Below, in pieces: positions 16,920 through 26,025 of a DNA stretch of 34,531 bases; the stretch's first letter is position 1; the number at the start of each line of letters is the position of its first letter. The stretch lies in assembly GCA_004293855.1 (NCBI GenBank), contig RDYZ01000218.1, positions 1 through 34,531 of the forward strand, in the 5' to 3' direction. The translations under genes were made by a program, and so were the position numbers. The notes beneath the pieces were generated by a model. That model was given only the letters and a program-made list of their open reading frames with translations, was not told the origin of the DNA and did not search any database. The stretch is from Oscillatoriales cyanobacterium (lineage in GTDB: Bacteria; Cyanobacteriota; Cyanobacteriia; Cyanobacteriales; Geitlerinemataceae).

Positions 16920-19598
16920 TTACGATTGACTCATGGGAGCTTCTGAGGTGAAGCCCGAGCTTGAGGTCGTATCACTCGGTGCGGTTGATCGGTGAGTCTC
17001 GATCGCCGCGATCGCGCGAGTCACACTTTCGGGAAGGATCGTGACTAGACTATCGCGTGGAGCCTCTTTTAGAGCAATATCGATCGCTTTCGACTCCTTG
17101 AGGATGGTTTCAAAGGTGCAGTTGGAGTCGGTGGATTCAATGCCACGCACGATCCACTCCGCCGCACTGCCGCGTTCTCGCCCTCGGGTATCATCATCCT
17201 CCTTGACGATGATGTGATCAAACATTCCCGCTGACAGGCGACCGAGCTCTTCGAGATCTTCGTCCCGACGATCGCCAGGGCCACCCACGACACCGATGCA
17301 TTTACCGGGCCAGTTGGCGATGAATCCGCCCAGGGCTTCATAGCTGGCAGCATTGTGGGCGTAGTCCACCAGTGCGTGATAACGACCCATGTCGAACAGG
17401 TTCATGCGTCCGGGGGTTTGATCGACGGATGCGGTAAAGGTGCGCAGACCTTGGCGAATGGCGTCTAAGTCGATGCCCTGGACGTAGGCGGCAAGGGTGG
17501 CCGCTAGGGCATTGGCAATCATAAAGGGAGCCATCCCCTTGATCGTGAGCGGCACATTTACGGCGGCTTCGACCGGTAGGCGTTCGCTGCCATTGAGGAT
17601 GACGATCCAGCCCTCGTCGTAAACCGCAGCAATGCCACCCTGGGCGACGTGGTCGCGAATGACGTCATTGTCGGGATTCATCGAGAAGAAGACCGTTGTG
17701 CCATCCACCAAGTCCCGCATGGCGGTGACCAGGGGATCATCGGCATTGAGGACGCCATACCCATCGGGACTGACGGTTTCGGCCACGACACCTTTGACCT
17801 GAGCCATTTGCTCGATCGTGTTGATATCGCCGAGGCCGAGGTGATCCGCTGCCACGTTCAGCACAACGCCCACATCGCTGCGTTCAAAGGCAAGCCCCGA
17901 TCGGATAATTCCACCCCGTGCGGTTTCGAGCACCGCAATTTCGACACTGGGATCACCCAAAATGAGATGGGCACTTTGCGGGCCGGTGTTATCCCCGGCT
18001 TCCGCGAGAAAATCGCCGATATAGGTTCCGTCCGTGGTGGTGTAGCCGACCACTTTGCCGGTTTGCCGTGCCAGGTGGGCAATTAGACGGGTGGTTGTGG
18101 TTTTACCGTTCGTACCGGTGATGGAGAAAATCGGGCATTGATGGGGTTTTCCGGGGGGGAACAACATGTCGATCGTTGCGCCTGCCACATCGCGCGATTT
18201 GCCCTCACTGGGGCTAACGTGCATCCGGAAGCCGGGAGCGGCGTTCACCTCGACGATGACACCATCGGTTTCACGCAGCGGTTTTGAGATGTCCGTGGTG
18301 ACGAAATCCATCCCGATGATATCGAGGCCGATCAGCTTGGCGACCCGCTGGGCAATCCACACGTTTTCGGGGTGAATTTCATCGGTCCGATCGATCGCCA
18401 CACCGCCCGTGCTGAGGTTCGCCGTTGCCCGGAGGTAGCAGATTTCGCCCTCATTGGGAATGCTATCAGGACGTAGACCTTGGCGAGCGAGACGCTGGAG
18501 GCTGAGGCGATCGAGCTTCAAGCGGGTCAACATGTTGTCATGACCATCACCACGACGCGGATCACGGTTGGTTTCTTCGATCAGTTCGGAAATGGTCGAT
18601 CGGCCATCTCCCACCACATGCGCCGGAACCCGTTCCGCAACCGCCACAAGCTTGCCGTCAATCACCAAGACCCGGTGATCTGACCCCTTATAAAAACGCT
18701 CGACGATGACCGATCGCGTTTTGGATTCTTCACTGGCCGCATCGTAGGCGACCTCTGCATCTTCCCAGTTATCGATGTCGATCGTAATGCCGCGCCCGTG
18801 GTTACCATCCAGAGGTTTGATCACGATCGGGTAACCCCCCACGCTGTCAATCGCCTCTTCCAAATCTTCGAGGTATTGAATCACCGTCCCGCGTGGTACC
18901 GGAATCGCAGCATCGGCGAGGAGCATTTTCGTCCCCTCCTTATCGCAGGCCAACTCCACCCCAAGGATGCTGCTACCGTCCGTTAGGGTGGCCTGGATAC
19001 GACGCTGATGGCAGCCATAGCCCAACTGGATCATCGATCGCGCACTGAGTCGCTTCCACGGAATCCCGCGATCTTCCGCCGCTTTGACGATCGATTCCGT
19101 ACTCGGCCCTAACGCCGCCTCTGCCCACAGTTCGCGCAGATCTTCTAGATCGCGATCGAATTCAGAATCGGGATAGTGTCCGGTAGCCACCAGACTTTCA
19201 CACATCCGCACCGCAGCACGCAGGGCATAGCGTCCGGCTCGCTCATCGCGATACTCAAACACCACGTTGTACACCCCCGGTTCTGCCGTGCTCCGGGCTC
19301 GACCAAAGCCCACGGACATCCCAGCGAGTTCTTGTAGCTCTAGGGCAATATGCTCCGTGACATGACCCAGAAGTGTGCCGTTTTCGACGCGCTTGAGGAA
19401 GCCACCACGATGACCCGGCGAACAAAAATGTTCCACCAAGCTGGGTAAACGGTTGACTAAACCATCATAAAACCCTGGAATTGTATCCGTCGTGCGTTCG
19501 GCGAACTCCTCGAGGTCGATGCGAGCCACGATGAGTTTTGGGCGACGAATGCTCCAGTAGTTCGGACCGCGTAGCGTGAGGATTTTAAGGATTTTCAT
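16920..19598 (-). CDS. cphA: cyanophycin synthetase
   Basis: CphA makes cyanophycin (multi-L-arginyl-poly-aspartate), the nitrogen store of cyanobacteria, by ATP-dependent addition of Asp and Arg. The 892-aa length is normal for the family. It has the N-terminal CphA domain MKILKILTLRGPNYWS to about residue 160. A central ATP-grasp domain follows, with IVIKPLDGNHGRGITI near 257-273 and the metal site IVEVNAAPGFRMH near 448-460. The C-terminal Mur-ligase domain has P-loop ITGTNGKTTTTR (493-504), HLILGDPSVEIAVLETARGGI and VVGGPGDRRDEDL. All motifs needed for both steps appear intact. The usual partner cphB (cyanophycinase) is not adjacent on either side. Confidence 0.96.
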   Translation of the reverse strand: MKILKILTLRGPNYWSIRRPKLIVARIDLEEFAERTTDTIPGFYDGLVNRLPSLVEHFCSPGHRGGFLKRVENGTLLGHVTEHIALELQELAGMSVGFGRARSTAEPGVYNVVFEYRDERAGRYALRAAVRMCESLVATGHYPDSEFDRDLEDLRELWAEAALGPSTESIVKAAEDRGIPWKRLSARSMIQLGYGCHQRRIQATLTDGSSILGVELACDKEGTKMLLADAAIPVPRGTVIQYLEDLEEAIDSVGGYPIVIKPLDGNHGRGITIDIDNWEDAEVAYDAASEESKTRSVIVERFYKGSDHRVLVIDGKLVAVAERVPAHVVGDGRSTISELIEETNRDPRRGDGHDNMLTRLKLDRLSLQRLARQGLRPDSIPNEGEICYLRATANLSTGGVAIDRTDEIHPENVWIAQRVAKLIGLDIIGMDFVTTDISKPLRETDGVIVEVNAAPGFRMHVSPSEGKSRDVAGATIDMLFPPGKPHQCPIFSITGTNGKTTTTRLIAHLARQTGKVVGYTTTDGTYIGDFLAEAGDNTGPQSAHLILGDPSVEIAVLETARGGIIRSGLAFERSDVGVVLNVAADHLGLGDINTIEQMAQVKGVVAETVSPDGYGVLNADDPLVTAMRDLVDGTTVFFSMNPDNDVIRDHVAQGGIAAVYDEGWIVILNGSERLPVEAAVNVPLTIKGMAPFMIANALAATLAAYVQGIDLDAIRQGLRTFTASVDQTPGRMNLFDMGRYHALVDYAHNAASYEALGGFIANWPGKCIGVVGGPGDRRDEDLEELGRLSAGMFDHIIVKEDDDTRGRERGSAAEWIVRGIESTDSNCTFETILKESKAIDIALKEAPRDSLVTILPESVTRAIAAIETHRSTAPSDTTSSSGFTSEAPMSQS

Positions 19599-20011
19599 AC
19601 AGCGACAGACACAGGGCGGCAGGCAGCAAAACCGCGCGAACGATTAGTGCTTTATTATGCATGAGGATTATGCAGGCGGATCGTGAATTGCGTCACGAAG
19701 CGAGCCACAGAGGGCTGCTTTATTCGTTAGTGTCAGGAATTGCTAACACCATCCGGATCGACCCACACGGGGTGAGACGTCCGATTTTTTCCGTAGCGTT
19801 GGCCGCCTGAAATGTGAGATTTTGTGGCTGTGTCGCGTTTCTGCATCCAGAGTTTCTCGGGGGTGTAAGCGGTGACCGAACCCCCTATCCGCCGTCATCG
19901 ATAACATTCGTGAGGTTCCATTGGGTTTGGGCCTGTTGGTCTCCTACACTAGCGGCTAGAGCCATCTGTCGTTGTGACATTGCCCTGTTTGACGTTTTCT
20001 GAGGTGTTCCC
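19599..20011. other. intergenic region between divergent cphA and the CheW gene
   Basis: About 410 bp that must contain the promoters of both divergent genes. A weak inverted repeat with GTGTCAG/CTAACAC arms occurs near 19729-19749. No strong promoter, NtcA palindrome (GTA-N8-TAC) or RNA gene could be assigned. The short ORFs in the track have no support. Confidence 0.45.
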
Positions 20012-21148
20012 GTGAGTTTCCAAACAATCACATCCGCCAATGAAGAGCGTGCCATCCTGACTCGTCCGACCTTTGTGTTTGAGTCCAACAATATTCGCTA
20101 TGGCTTTGATGCTCACTACGTGCGGGAAGTCTTTTTCTTGCCGCAGGTGGAAGCCTTGCCGGAAGCACCCCGCGATATTATTGGCGCGATCGACCTGCGT
20201 GGGCAAATTGTCCCGGTGATGGATCTCGAGCTGCGGTTTGGTTTTCAGGCACGGGACTATCAAATTACTGATAGTGTGATCGTCTTTGAGTGTGACGGCA
20301 TCCTGATGGCGCTGGTGGTGAGTTCTGTGTTTGCGGTGCAGGATATCCCGATCGAGGATTTTCGGGCAGCACCGACCTATGGTCGCAGTGAGTATGACGG
20401 GGTGCAGATTGCTGATCCGAAGTCTGCTCCCGATGTTCTGCAACGACAACATCACTTCATGTCAGGCATTGCACAAACCCCAGAGGGAGCGGTGCGTCTA
20501 TTGGATTGTGCGGAGTTGGTGCATTACTCCCAAAGTTTGAATCTAGACAGCCTTGAGGATGAGGAAGGGCTGCGGCGTGCGTTGTGTGATCCCGAGGCGG
20601 CCCATCTGCGGACGTTTTGCCCACAGGCAACGGCGGACGAGCGTGAGATTTTTCGTCAACGGGCGATCGCCCTTCAGATGCGTCTCGAAGAGGATGTGCA
20701 AACCGATAAACTCCCCCTGGCGATCGTTGAGATTTCCGGTGAGTTTTTTGGGATTGATCTGAAGGTGGTGCGTGAATTCTTTGAAGTGAAGAAGATCGTA
20801 CCGATCCCCTGTTGTCCCGATCGCATTTTGGGCAATACCAATCTGCGGGGTGAAATTTTGACGATCGTCTCATTGCACGAGCTGCTCGGTCTACCGGCCT
20901 ACACCCGCGAAGAGATTAGTAATGCTGTGGTTGTGGTCGTCGATTCTACAATTTTCGGGATCGCGATCGATGTGGTGTTTGACGTGATGCATCTGCGATC
21001 CGCCGACATTGCACCGATCCCCACGGCGCTCCAGGGTCACGATGATGAGTTTATCCGTGGAACAGCGTCCTACCGTAAACAGATGATCAGTGTCCTAGAT
21101 CTGGAGGCGATCGTGCAGCGTAAAGTCCTGGTTGTGAATGACCGTTAA
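20012..21148 (+). CDS. double CheW-domain chemotaxis/signalling scaffold protein
   Basis: This 378-aa soluble protein carries two CheW folds. The first (about residues 20-165) contains FVFESNNIRYGFDAHYVREVFFLPQVEALPEAPRDIIGAIDLRGQIVPVMDLELRFG. The second (about 235-370) contains AIVEISGEFFGIDLKVVREFFEVKKIVPIPCCPDRILGNTNLRGEILTIVSLHELLGLP. CheW couples chemoreceptors to the CheA kinase; two linked copies suggest a scaffold in a cyanobacterial chemotaxis-like (phototaxis, pilus or gene-control) array. No CheA, receptor or CheY gene is nearby, so the partner system is unknown. The start is a GTG at 20012 giving MSFQTITSANEE; no stronger ATG exists before the domain. It converges on the PHP-domain gene. 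Confidence 0.88.
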   Translation: MSFQTITSANEERAILTRPTFVFESNNIRYGFDAHYVREVFFLPQVEALPEAPRDIIGAIDLRGQIVPVMDLELRFGFQARDYQITDSVIVFECDGILMALVVSSVFAVQDIPIEDFRAAPTYGRSEYDGVQIADPKSAPDVLQRQHHFMSGIAQTPEGAVRLLDCAELVHYSQSLNLDSLEDEEGLRRALCDPEAAHLRTFCPQATADEREIFRQRAIALQMRLEEDVQTDKLPLAIVEISGEFFGIDLKVVREFFEVKKIVPIPCCPDRILGNTNLRGEILTIVSLHELLGLPAYTREEISNAVVVVVDSTIFGIAIDVVFDVMHLRSADIAPIPTALQGHDDEFIRGTASYRKQMISVLDLEAIVQRKVLVVNDR

Positions 21149-21209
21149 CAACCCAGCGATCGATACGCCACGACATCCCCGACGGAGGTGGTCGCGTCAG
21201 CCTGCGCCA

Positions 21210-21914
21210 TTACACCCGGCTGAGCATATCCCGTCCGTGGGTATCCGTACCGCAGGTATTGAACAGATGGTATTGCGCGTTGAGGCTACTCACCAGTTCG
21301 GTTTGAATCTCGCTCGGTGTCCAGGGAAGCGCCTTACGATAGGCGTAGAACGCTTCGGTTCCATCAATCCCGAGGGCAGCAGCCGCCGGGATCAAATCCT
21401 CTGCGGCCTTGCGGTAACGACAGGGATGGGCGAGGACTGCTAAACCGTGGGCCGCATGAATAGCATCAATGACATAGCGAGCATTAAAGTCATTGCCGGT
21501 CACTTTTTCGCCTTGGAGGTAATGCTGGATCGCCGCATGACGGGGATCAAAGCCGTACCCCAAGATATGTACTTCTGTCCCGAGGAGTTCCGCACTAATC
21601 TCCACGCCCGTCCAGAGTTGGGGGAGAGGAGTACGAGGATCACGTTTGCGACGATCGACAAGGATGTCTTGGGCGAGGTGATAGCCCAGAACGCTGTGAT
21701 GGTCGGTGATTGCTAAACCTTGGAGGCCGATCGCGATCACTTGGGAGAGAATCTCGTCGGGCTGTAGCTGGCCGTCGGAGAAGACCGAGTGCAGGTGAAA
21801 GTTATAACGAGTCGGACAGCTACTTCGGTCTAGATTTTGGAAAACACGCTTGAGCGCCGCAACCTCCTGAGCCGCGAGGTGACTGGAAGCATTCGCTCGA
21901 GTCAGAAAAGCCAT
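21210..21914 (-). CDS. PHP-domain metal-dependent phosphoesterase
   Basis: This 234-aa protein shows the four PHP metal-binding motifs: HLHSVFSDG (HxH), ITDHHSVLGY, GVEIS and LAHPCRY. Such stand-alone PHP proteins hydrolyse phosphoesters, for example 3',5'-nucleotide bisphosphates or short oligonucleotides (YciV/RnaAM-like) in other bacteria. The substrate here is not known. The ORF track starts at 21950; the ATG at 21914 (MAFLTRANASSHLAAQEVAALKRVF) is preferred because cyanobacterial relatives begin about there, though the upstream ATGs remain possible. It is transcribed away from the CBS/nucleotidyltransferase gene, and the space between contains a perfect hairpin at 22029. Confidence 0.82.
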   Translation of the reverse strand: MAFLTRANASSHLAAQEVAALKRVFQNLDRSSCPTRYNFHLHSVFSDGQLQPDEILSQVIAIGLQGLAITDHHSVLGYHLAQDILVDRRKRDPRTPLPQLWTGVEISAELLGTEVHILGYGFDPRHAAIQHYLQGEKVTGNDFNARYVIDAIHAAHGLAVLAHPCRYRKAAEDLIPAAAALGIDGTEAFYAYRKALPWTPSEIQTELVSSLNAQYHLFNTCGTDTHGRDMLSRV

Positions 21915-22292
21915 CGCATAAAAAATATAAGAGTTCATTGATTGTAACAATTTCTCCAGGAAGTAGCAGAAGCAATCCTGGTAACTGTCAGGGCAAACGC
22001 ATACTCCCGAAACGAATGGATGGATCGATGAAAGCGATATCCTATCGCTTTCACCCTGTCATCCTAGACCTCGCACGGTGAAGATCAGGACTCCCATTGG
22101 ATGCCGTCGATCGCACCCTCAGCGATCCCGTCATCCACGATCGCGGTTATCACCCAGGGGGTCATCACCGCGATCGTCCTCCCCCGAAACGTGCGAAATT
22201 GTTGAAGATTGGACAACGTGGTGCTCAACCAACCCTGTAACACTCTGTCCTGATCCCAACTAGCCCTTCCGCCCTTTTGGATCTAAGCCTGC
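21915..22292. other. divergent intergenic region with a perfect hairpin
   Basis: About 380 bp between the PHP gene (minus) and the DHH-CBS-nucleotidyltransferase gene (plus). It contains the inverted repeat at 22029-22053 and scattered CGATCG motifs. No supported ORF and no clear sigma-70 promoter. Confidence 0.45.
22029..22053. promoter_or_regulatory. perfect 11-bp inverted repeat TGAAAGCGATA-TCC-TATCGCTTTCA
   Basis: Eleven perfectly matched bases in each arm around a 3-base spacer. No gene ends here, since both neighbours read outward, and no T-run follows on either strand, so it is not an ordinary terminator. It may be an operator for the divergent pair or part of a small RNA. Confidence 0.5.
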
Positions 22293-25097
22293 GTGGATCT
22301 CATCCTGTGCCATACCACCGTCGATTTTGATAGCCTCGGAGCTGCGGTCGGACTTGCCCGCCTGCGACCGGGTTCCCGTATCGTCCTCACCGGCGGCGCA
22401 CATCCCGGCGTCGAAACCTTCCTGCGGCTCCATCGTGATGAATATCCCCTGATCGAACGCCGATCGGTTAATCCCAAAACCATCCGCTCGATCGCGATCG
22501 TCGATACACAACACCGCGATCGCCTTGGTAAAGCTGCCGAATGGTTGGATTTGCCGCAGTTGCAAACGATCGAAGTCTTTGACCACCACCTCGGTGTCCA
22601 GAGCGATATTCCCGCCACCGATCGCCATATCCATGATATCGGTGCGACCACGACCTTAATTGTGGAACACCTCCAAGCCGCCAATGCGACCCTAACGGTT
22701 CCGGAAGCGACGGTGATGGCGCTTGCGATTCATGTGGATACGGGATCACTCACCTACGATCGAGCCACCACCCGCGACGCCCTCGCCCTCGCATGGCTGA
22801 TGCAGCAGGGGGCCAATCAGCACGTTGTTGCACAGTATATTGAACCGGGCCTCAGCACAGCACTGCAAGATCTATTAGTGGTGGCTCTCGATCGCTACAC
22901 CGCTCAGGATATACGCGGCTACACCGTCGGCTCAGTTCTGCTCGAAACCGATCGCTACGTTCCAGGTCTGTCGGGTCTGGCGAGCCGCCTGCTGGAATTG
23001 ACCGACAGCGATGCCCTGATTTTAGGCCATGTCTATGACACCAAATCCGGCCATAACACCCGCCTGAGTGCGATCGGCCGATCGCGTATCCCCAACACCG
23101 ATCTAAACCCGATTTTTCGCCACTTTAACGGTGGTGGTCATGCCAAAGCTGCCTCCGCCCAAATTACCACCGATAACCCCACCCACACCCTCGCAAGCCT
23201 CCTCGATCAACTGATTGAAGGTATCCCCCAACCGCCCGTCGCTCGCGACCTGATGTCCTCCCCCGTGCGGACGATCCGCCCCGACACTCCGATCGGCGAA
23301 GCCCACCGCATCCTGTTGCGTTACGGTCATTCCGGCCTATCCGTTGTCGATGACACCGACACCCTTGTGGGGATCATCTCCCGCCGCGACCTCGATATTG
23401 CACTCCACCACCGCCTCGACCATGCCCCTGTCAAGGGCTACATGACCAACCAACTGAAGACGATCACCCCCGACACCAGCCTGACGGAGATCGAAACCCT
23501 GATGGTGACCTACGATATCGGACGGTTACCCGTGATCGATCGCGGTAACCTCGTCGGCATCGTCACCCGCACCGATGTATTGCGCGAACTCCACCAGGAT
23601 TGCGTCACAATCTGCCACCTACCAACGCCCAGGACATCGGAGGTAACCTCCCCTCGTCCTGGCCGCCGGGTTGACCTCGAAGCCCTGATCTGGCAAACCC
23701 TGGAGCAACGTCTTCCGGCCAAGCTGCGATCGCTGCTCTTCGACACTGCCGCAGCCGCCGAAGCACGAGGATGGCATCTTTATTTGGTCGGTGGAGCCGT
23801 CCGGGATTTACTCCTAGCCGCCTTTCGGGATTTAGATCGGCGGGACTCCTCGCCACATCGTTCCGAAAATTGCGATGAGCCGATCGGATTGCTCGATATT
23901 GATTTAGTCGTTGATGGCTTTCATCAGGCGGCTACGGTGGGGGCTGGGGTCGAGTTGGCAAAGGTTTTACAGGAGAAATATCGCGGCGCCAAACTCGAAG
24001 TGCATGGTCAATTTCAGACCGCAGCCCTAACCTGGCGCAAAGATTCCAGCCTTGATTCACTGTGGATTGATATTGCCACAGCTCGCACCGAATTTTATCC
24101 CTATCCAGCGGCGAATCCTGAAGTTGAAGCCAGCTCAATCCGTCAGGATCTTTACCGGCGTGACTTTACCATTAATGCCCTCGCCTTACGGTTAACCAAT
24201 CCACGCCGAGGAAAACTTCTCGATTTTTTTGGTGGCACGATCGACCTCCAAAACCAAAAAATTCGCGTTTTACATACCAATAGTTTTATCGAAGATCCGA
24301 CACGGATTTATCGTGCAGTTCGCTTTGCCGTTCGTCTTGGATTTGCGATCGAAGCTCAAACAGAGCGATCGATTCGTCATGCGATCAACTCCGGAATTTA
24401 TCCCCGATCACAAGCCGAAAACGATCGCACCCCGGCCCTCCAAACCCGCCTCAAAGCCGAGCTTAAATACCTGCTACAAGCGCCCTATTGGAAACCGGCA
24501 CTGTTGATGCTTGCTGACCTAGAAGCCCTGCAATGCATTCACCCTAGCCTCCGTTTGACCCCTGAAATTTGGTGGAATATTCGTCTCACAGACCGCTGGC
24601 TCCGGCGGTTTGATCGGGACGGGACGATCGCCCATTGGCAAGCCCTGCTTGAAACCTTGCTATCCCATCTTGCAGCGGAATTTCGCGGCGCGATCGCCCA
24701 ATCCCTACAACTTCCCGACAGCAGCATTATACGGTTAAAAACATTTGAGAAAACGCTCAAATGTGTTATTCAAGCCTTATCCACAGACCTAAAATCGAGT
24801 GAAATTTATCACAACCTAAAACCCTACGATCAACTCACCTTATTGTTACTCGTTCTACATTGTCCGCGTTCGGTACGGCGTAAAATTTGGATATACCTTA
24901 ACCGACTAAGCGACATAACACCGATTTTGAATGGGCGAGATTTACGTCAGTTGGGCTATCAACCCGGCCCCATTTTTAAAGAGATTCTCGCTGACCTACT
25001 CACGAAAACCTTAGATGATGCCTTTGGAGTCGGAACGATCGCCGAAAAACAAGACAAGGCAATCGGCTACTTAGAGGGGCGATATACTGCAAACTAA
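22293..25097 (+). CDS. DHH phosphoesterase - CBS pair - CCA-adding/poly(A) polymerase-type nucleotidyltransferase fusion
   Basis: A 934-aa three-part protein. Residues 1-300 form a DHH/DHHA1 phosphoesterase (VDFDSLGAA, AIVDTQHRDR, FDHHLG, HVDTGSLTYDRAT, and FNGGGHAKAASA). Residues about 310-430 hold two CBS domains (VARDLMSSPVRTI...ISRRDL and VKGYMTNQLKTI...VTRTDVLREL) that usually sense adenosine nucleotides. From about 475 a class II tRNA nucleotidyltransferase/poly(A) polymerase head follows, with LVGGAVRDLLL, the catalytic DIDLVV and RRDFTINALA. This fused architecture is found in cyanobacteria and some other bacteria; it is believed to act in tRNA 3'-end (CCA or A-addition) maturation. 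The start is GTG 22293. A GC-rich hairpin is embedded in the coding sequence of the CBS-polymerase linker. The NYN gene follows 19 bp downstream. Confidence 0.92.
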   Translation: MDLILCHTTVDFDSLGAAVGLARLRPGSRIVLTGGAHPGVETFLRLHRDEYPLIERRSVNPKTIRSIAIVDTQHRDRLGKAAEWLDLPQLQTIEVFDHHLGVQSDIPATDRHIHDIGATTTLIVEHLQAANATLTVPEATVMALAIHVDTGSLTYDRATTRDALALAWLMQQGANQHVVAQYIEPGLSTALQDLLVVALDRYTAQDIRGYTVGSVLLETDRYVPGLSGLASRLLELTDSDALILGHVYDTKSGHNTRLSAIGRSRIPNTDLNPIFRHFNGGGHAKAASAQITTDNPTHTLASLLDQLIEGIPQPPVARDLMSSPVRTIRPDTPIGEAHRILLRYGHSGLSVVDDTDTLVGIISRRDLDIALHHRLDHAPVKGYMTNQLKTITPDTSLTEIETLMVTYDIGRLPVIDRGNLVGIVTRTDVLRELHQDCVTICHLPTPRTSEVTSPRPGRRVDLEALIWQTLEQRLPAKLRSLLFDTAAAAEARGWHLYLVGGAVRDLLLAAFRDLDRRDSSPHRSENCDEPIGLLDIDLVVDGFHQAATVGAGVELAKVLQEKYRGAKLEVHGQFQTAALTWRKDSSLDSLWIDIATARTEFYPYPAANPEVEASSIRQDLYRRDFTINALALRLTNPRRGKLLDFFGGTIDLQNQKIRVLHTNSFIEDPTRIYRAVRFAVRLGFAIEAQTERSIRHAINSGIYPRSQAENDRTPALQTRLKAELKYLLQAPYWKPALLMLADLEALQCIHPSLRLTPEIWWNIRLTDRWLRRFDRDGTIAHWQALLETLLSHLAAEFRGAIAQSLQLPDSSIIRLKTFEKTLKCVIQALSTDLKSSEIYHNLKPYDQLTLLLLVLHCPRSVRRKIWIYLNRLSDITPILNGRDLRQLGYQPGPIFKEILADLLTKTLDDAFGVGTIAEKQDKAIGYLEGRYTAN

Positions 25098-25116
25098 TCC
25101 CAGGTGAGACCGATCT

Positions 25117-26019
25117 ATGCACGTATCCAAACTTCAAGTTGCACTTTTGATTGATGCTGATAATTCTCCAGCTCAGTGTGTCCGCGCGGTTATTTCTAAG
25201 CTCGAGGAATATGGCACGGTTAATGTCCGAAAAGCCTACGGAAATTGGGAGAAATCACATCTTAATGCTTGGAAACAACGTTTGTTAAAGTATGCCATTC
25301 GTCCTGTCCAGCAGTACGATTACACCAAAGGCAAAAATGCAACGGATGTTGCTTTAACGATCGATGCGATGGATTTAAGCTATACCGATGACATCAAAGT
25401 CTTTGCGATCGTCAGTAGTGATTGTGACTTTACGCCATTAGTGATGCGCCTGCGAGAACGTGGATTAATTGTCTACGGCTTTGGCGAAGCTAAGACACCC
25501 AAAGCATTTGCCAGAGCCTGTTCTCACTTCTTTTATTTATTCCCGAAATCAACAAATGTTCATCAATCCGCCAATAGATCGACGCTTCAGGCAGAATCAT
25601 CAACTCCAGTAAATACCAGCTCACAGAAGGCGTTAGCGTCAACCCCAGCGATGCCATCACCCGCATCCTGCTCACACAATCCACCCTTAGAATCACCATC
25701 AAATCCGAAGGTCACCGCGAAGTCTCCCGAAGCCACAAAGACGACAAAATTAGCGGCATTAAATACTTCCCAGACGAGCCAAATCTCTGGAGAAAAACTC
25801 AAGCAAGATACCCGTTTAATTAAGACGTTACGACAGGTGATTCTGGATAATCAAGATCAGCAGGGTTGGTCTTCCCTCGCCTCGATCGGCAATCAGGCGA
25901 AAATTCAGCCCAAACAATACGGCTATAGCAAACTCAGCACGTTAATTAAGGCCATTAATTTATTTGAAGTTAAACAAGATACCAAGCACTTGATGGTTCG
26001 CTGCAAACCATCAACGTAA
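25117..26019 (+). CDS. NYN-domain ribonuclease-like protein with C-terminal LOTUS/OST-HTH domain
   Basis: A 300-aa protein. The N-terminal NYN (PIN-like, DUF88/LabA type) domain has the acidic residues Asp13/Asp15 in LLIDADNSPA, Asp77 in GKNATDVALTIDAMDL and Asp102/Asp104 in IVSSDCDFTPLV, expected to hold the catalytic metal. A disordered Ser/Pro/Lys-rich linker (about 150-220) leads to a C-terminal OST-HTH/LOTUS domain (TLRQVILDNQDQQGWSSLASIGNQ, YGYSKLSTLIKAINLFEV), an RNA-binding winged helix. The combination suggests an RNA-guided or RNA-bound nuclease. In Synechococcus, LabA (also NYN) affects clock output, but orthology is not claimed. Its position 19 bp after the tRNA nucleotidyltransferase fusion, with AGGTGAG upstream of its ATG, suggests an operon in RNA metabolism. 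Confidence 0.85.
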   Translation: MHVSKLQVALLIDADNSPAQCVRAVISKLEEYGTVNVRKAYGNWEKSHLNAWKQRLLKYAIRPVQQYDYTKGKNATDVALTIDAMDLSYTDDIKVFAIVSSDCDFTPLVMRLRERGLIVYGFGEAKTPKAFARACSHFFYLFPKSTNVHQSANRSTLQAESSTPVNTSSQKALASTPAMPSPASCSHNPPLESPSNPKVTAKSPEATKTTKLAALNTSQTSQISGEKLKQDTRLIKTLRQVILDNQDQQGWSSLASIGNQAKIQPKQYGYSKLSTLIKAINLFEVKQDTKHLMVRCKPST

Positions 26020-26025
26020 ATCCTG

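Noticed and set aside
21138-21443. 101-codon plus-strand ORF after the CheW gene
   Set aside because: It is antisense to the well-supported PHP-domain gene.
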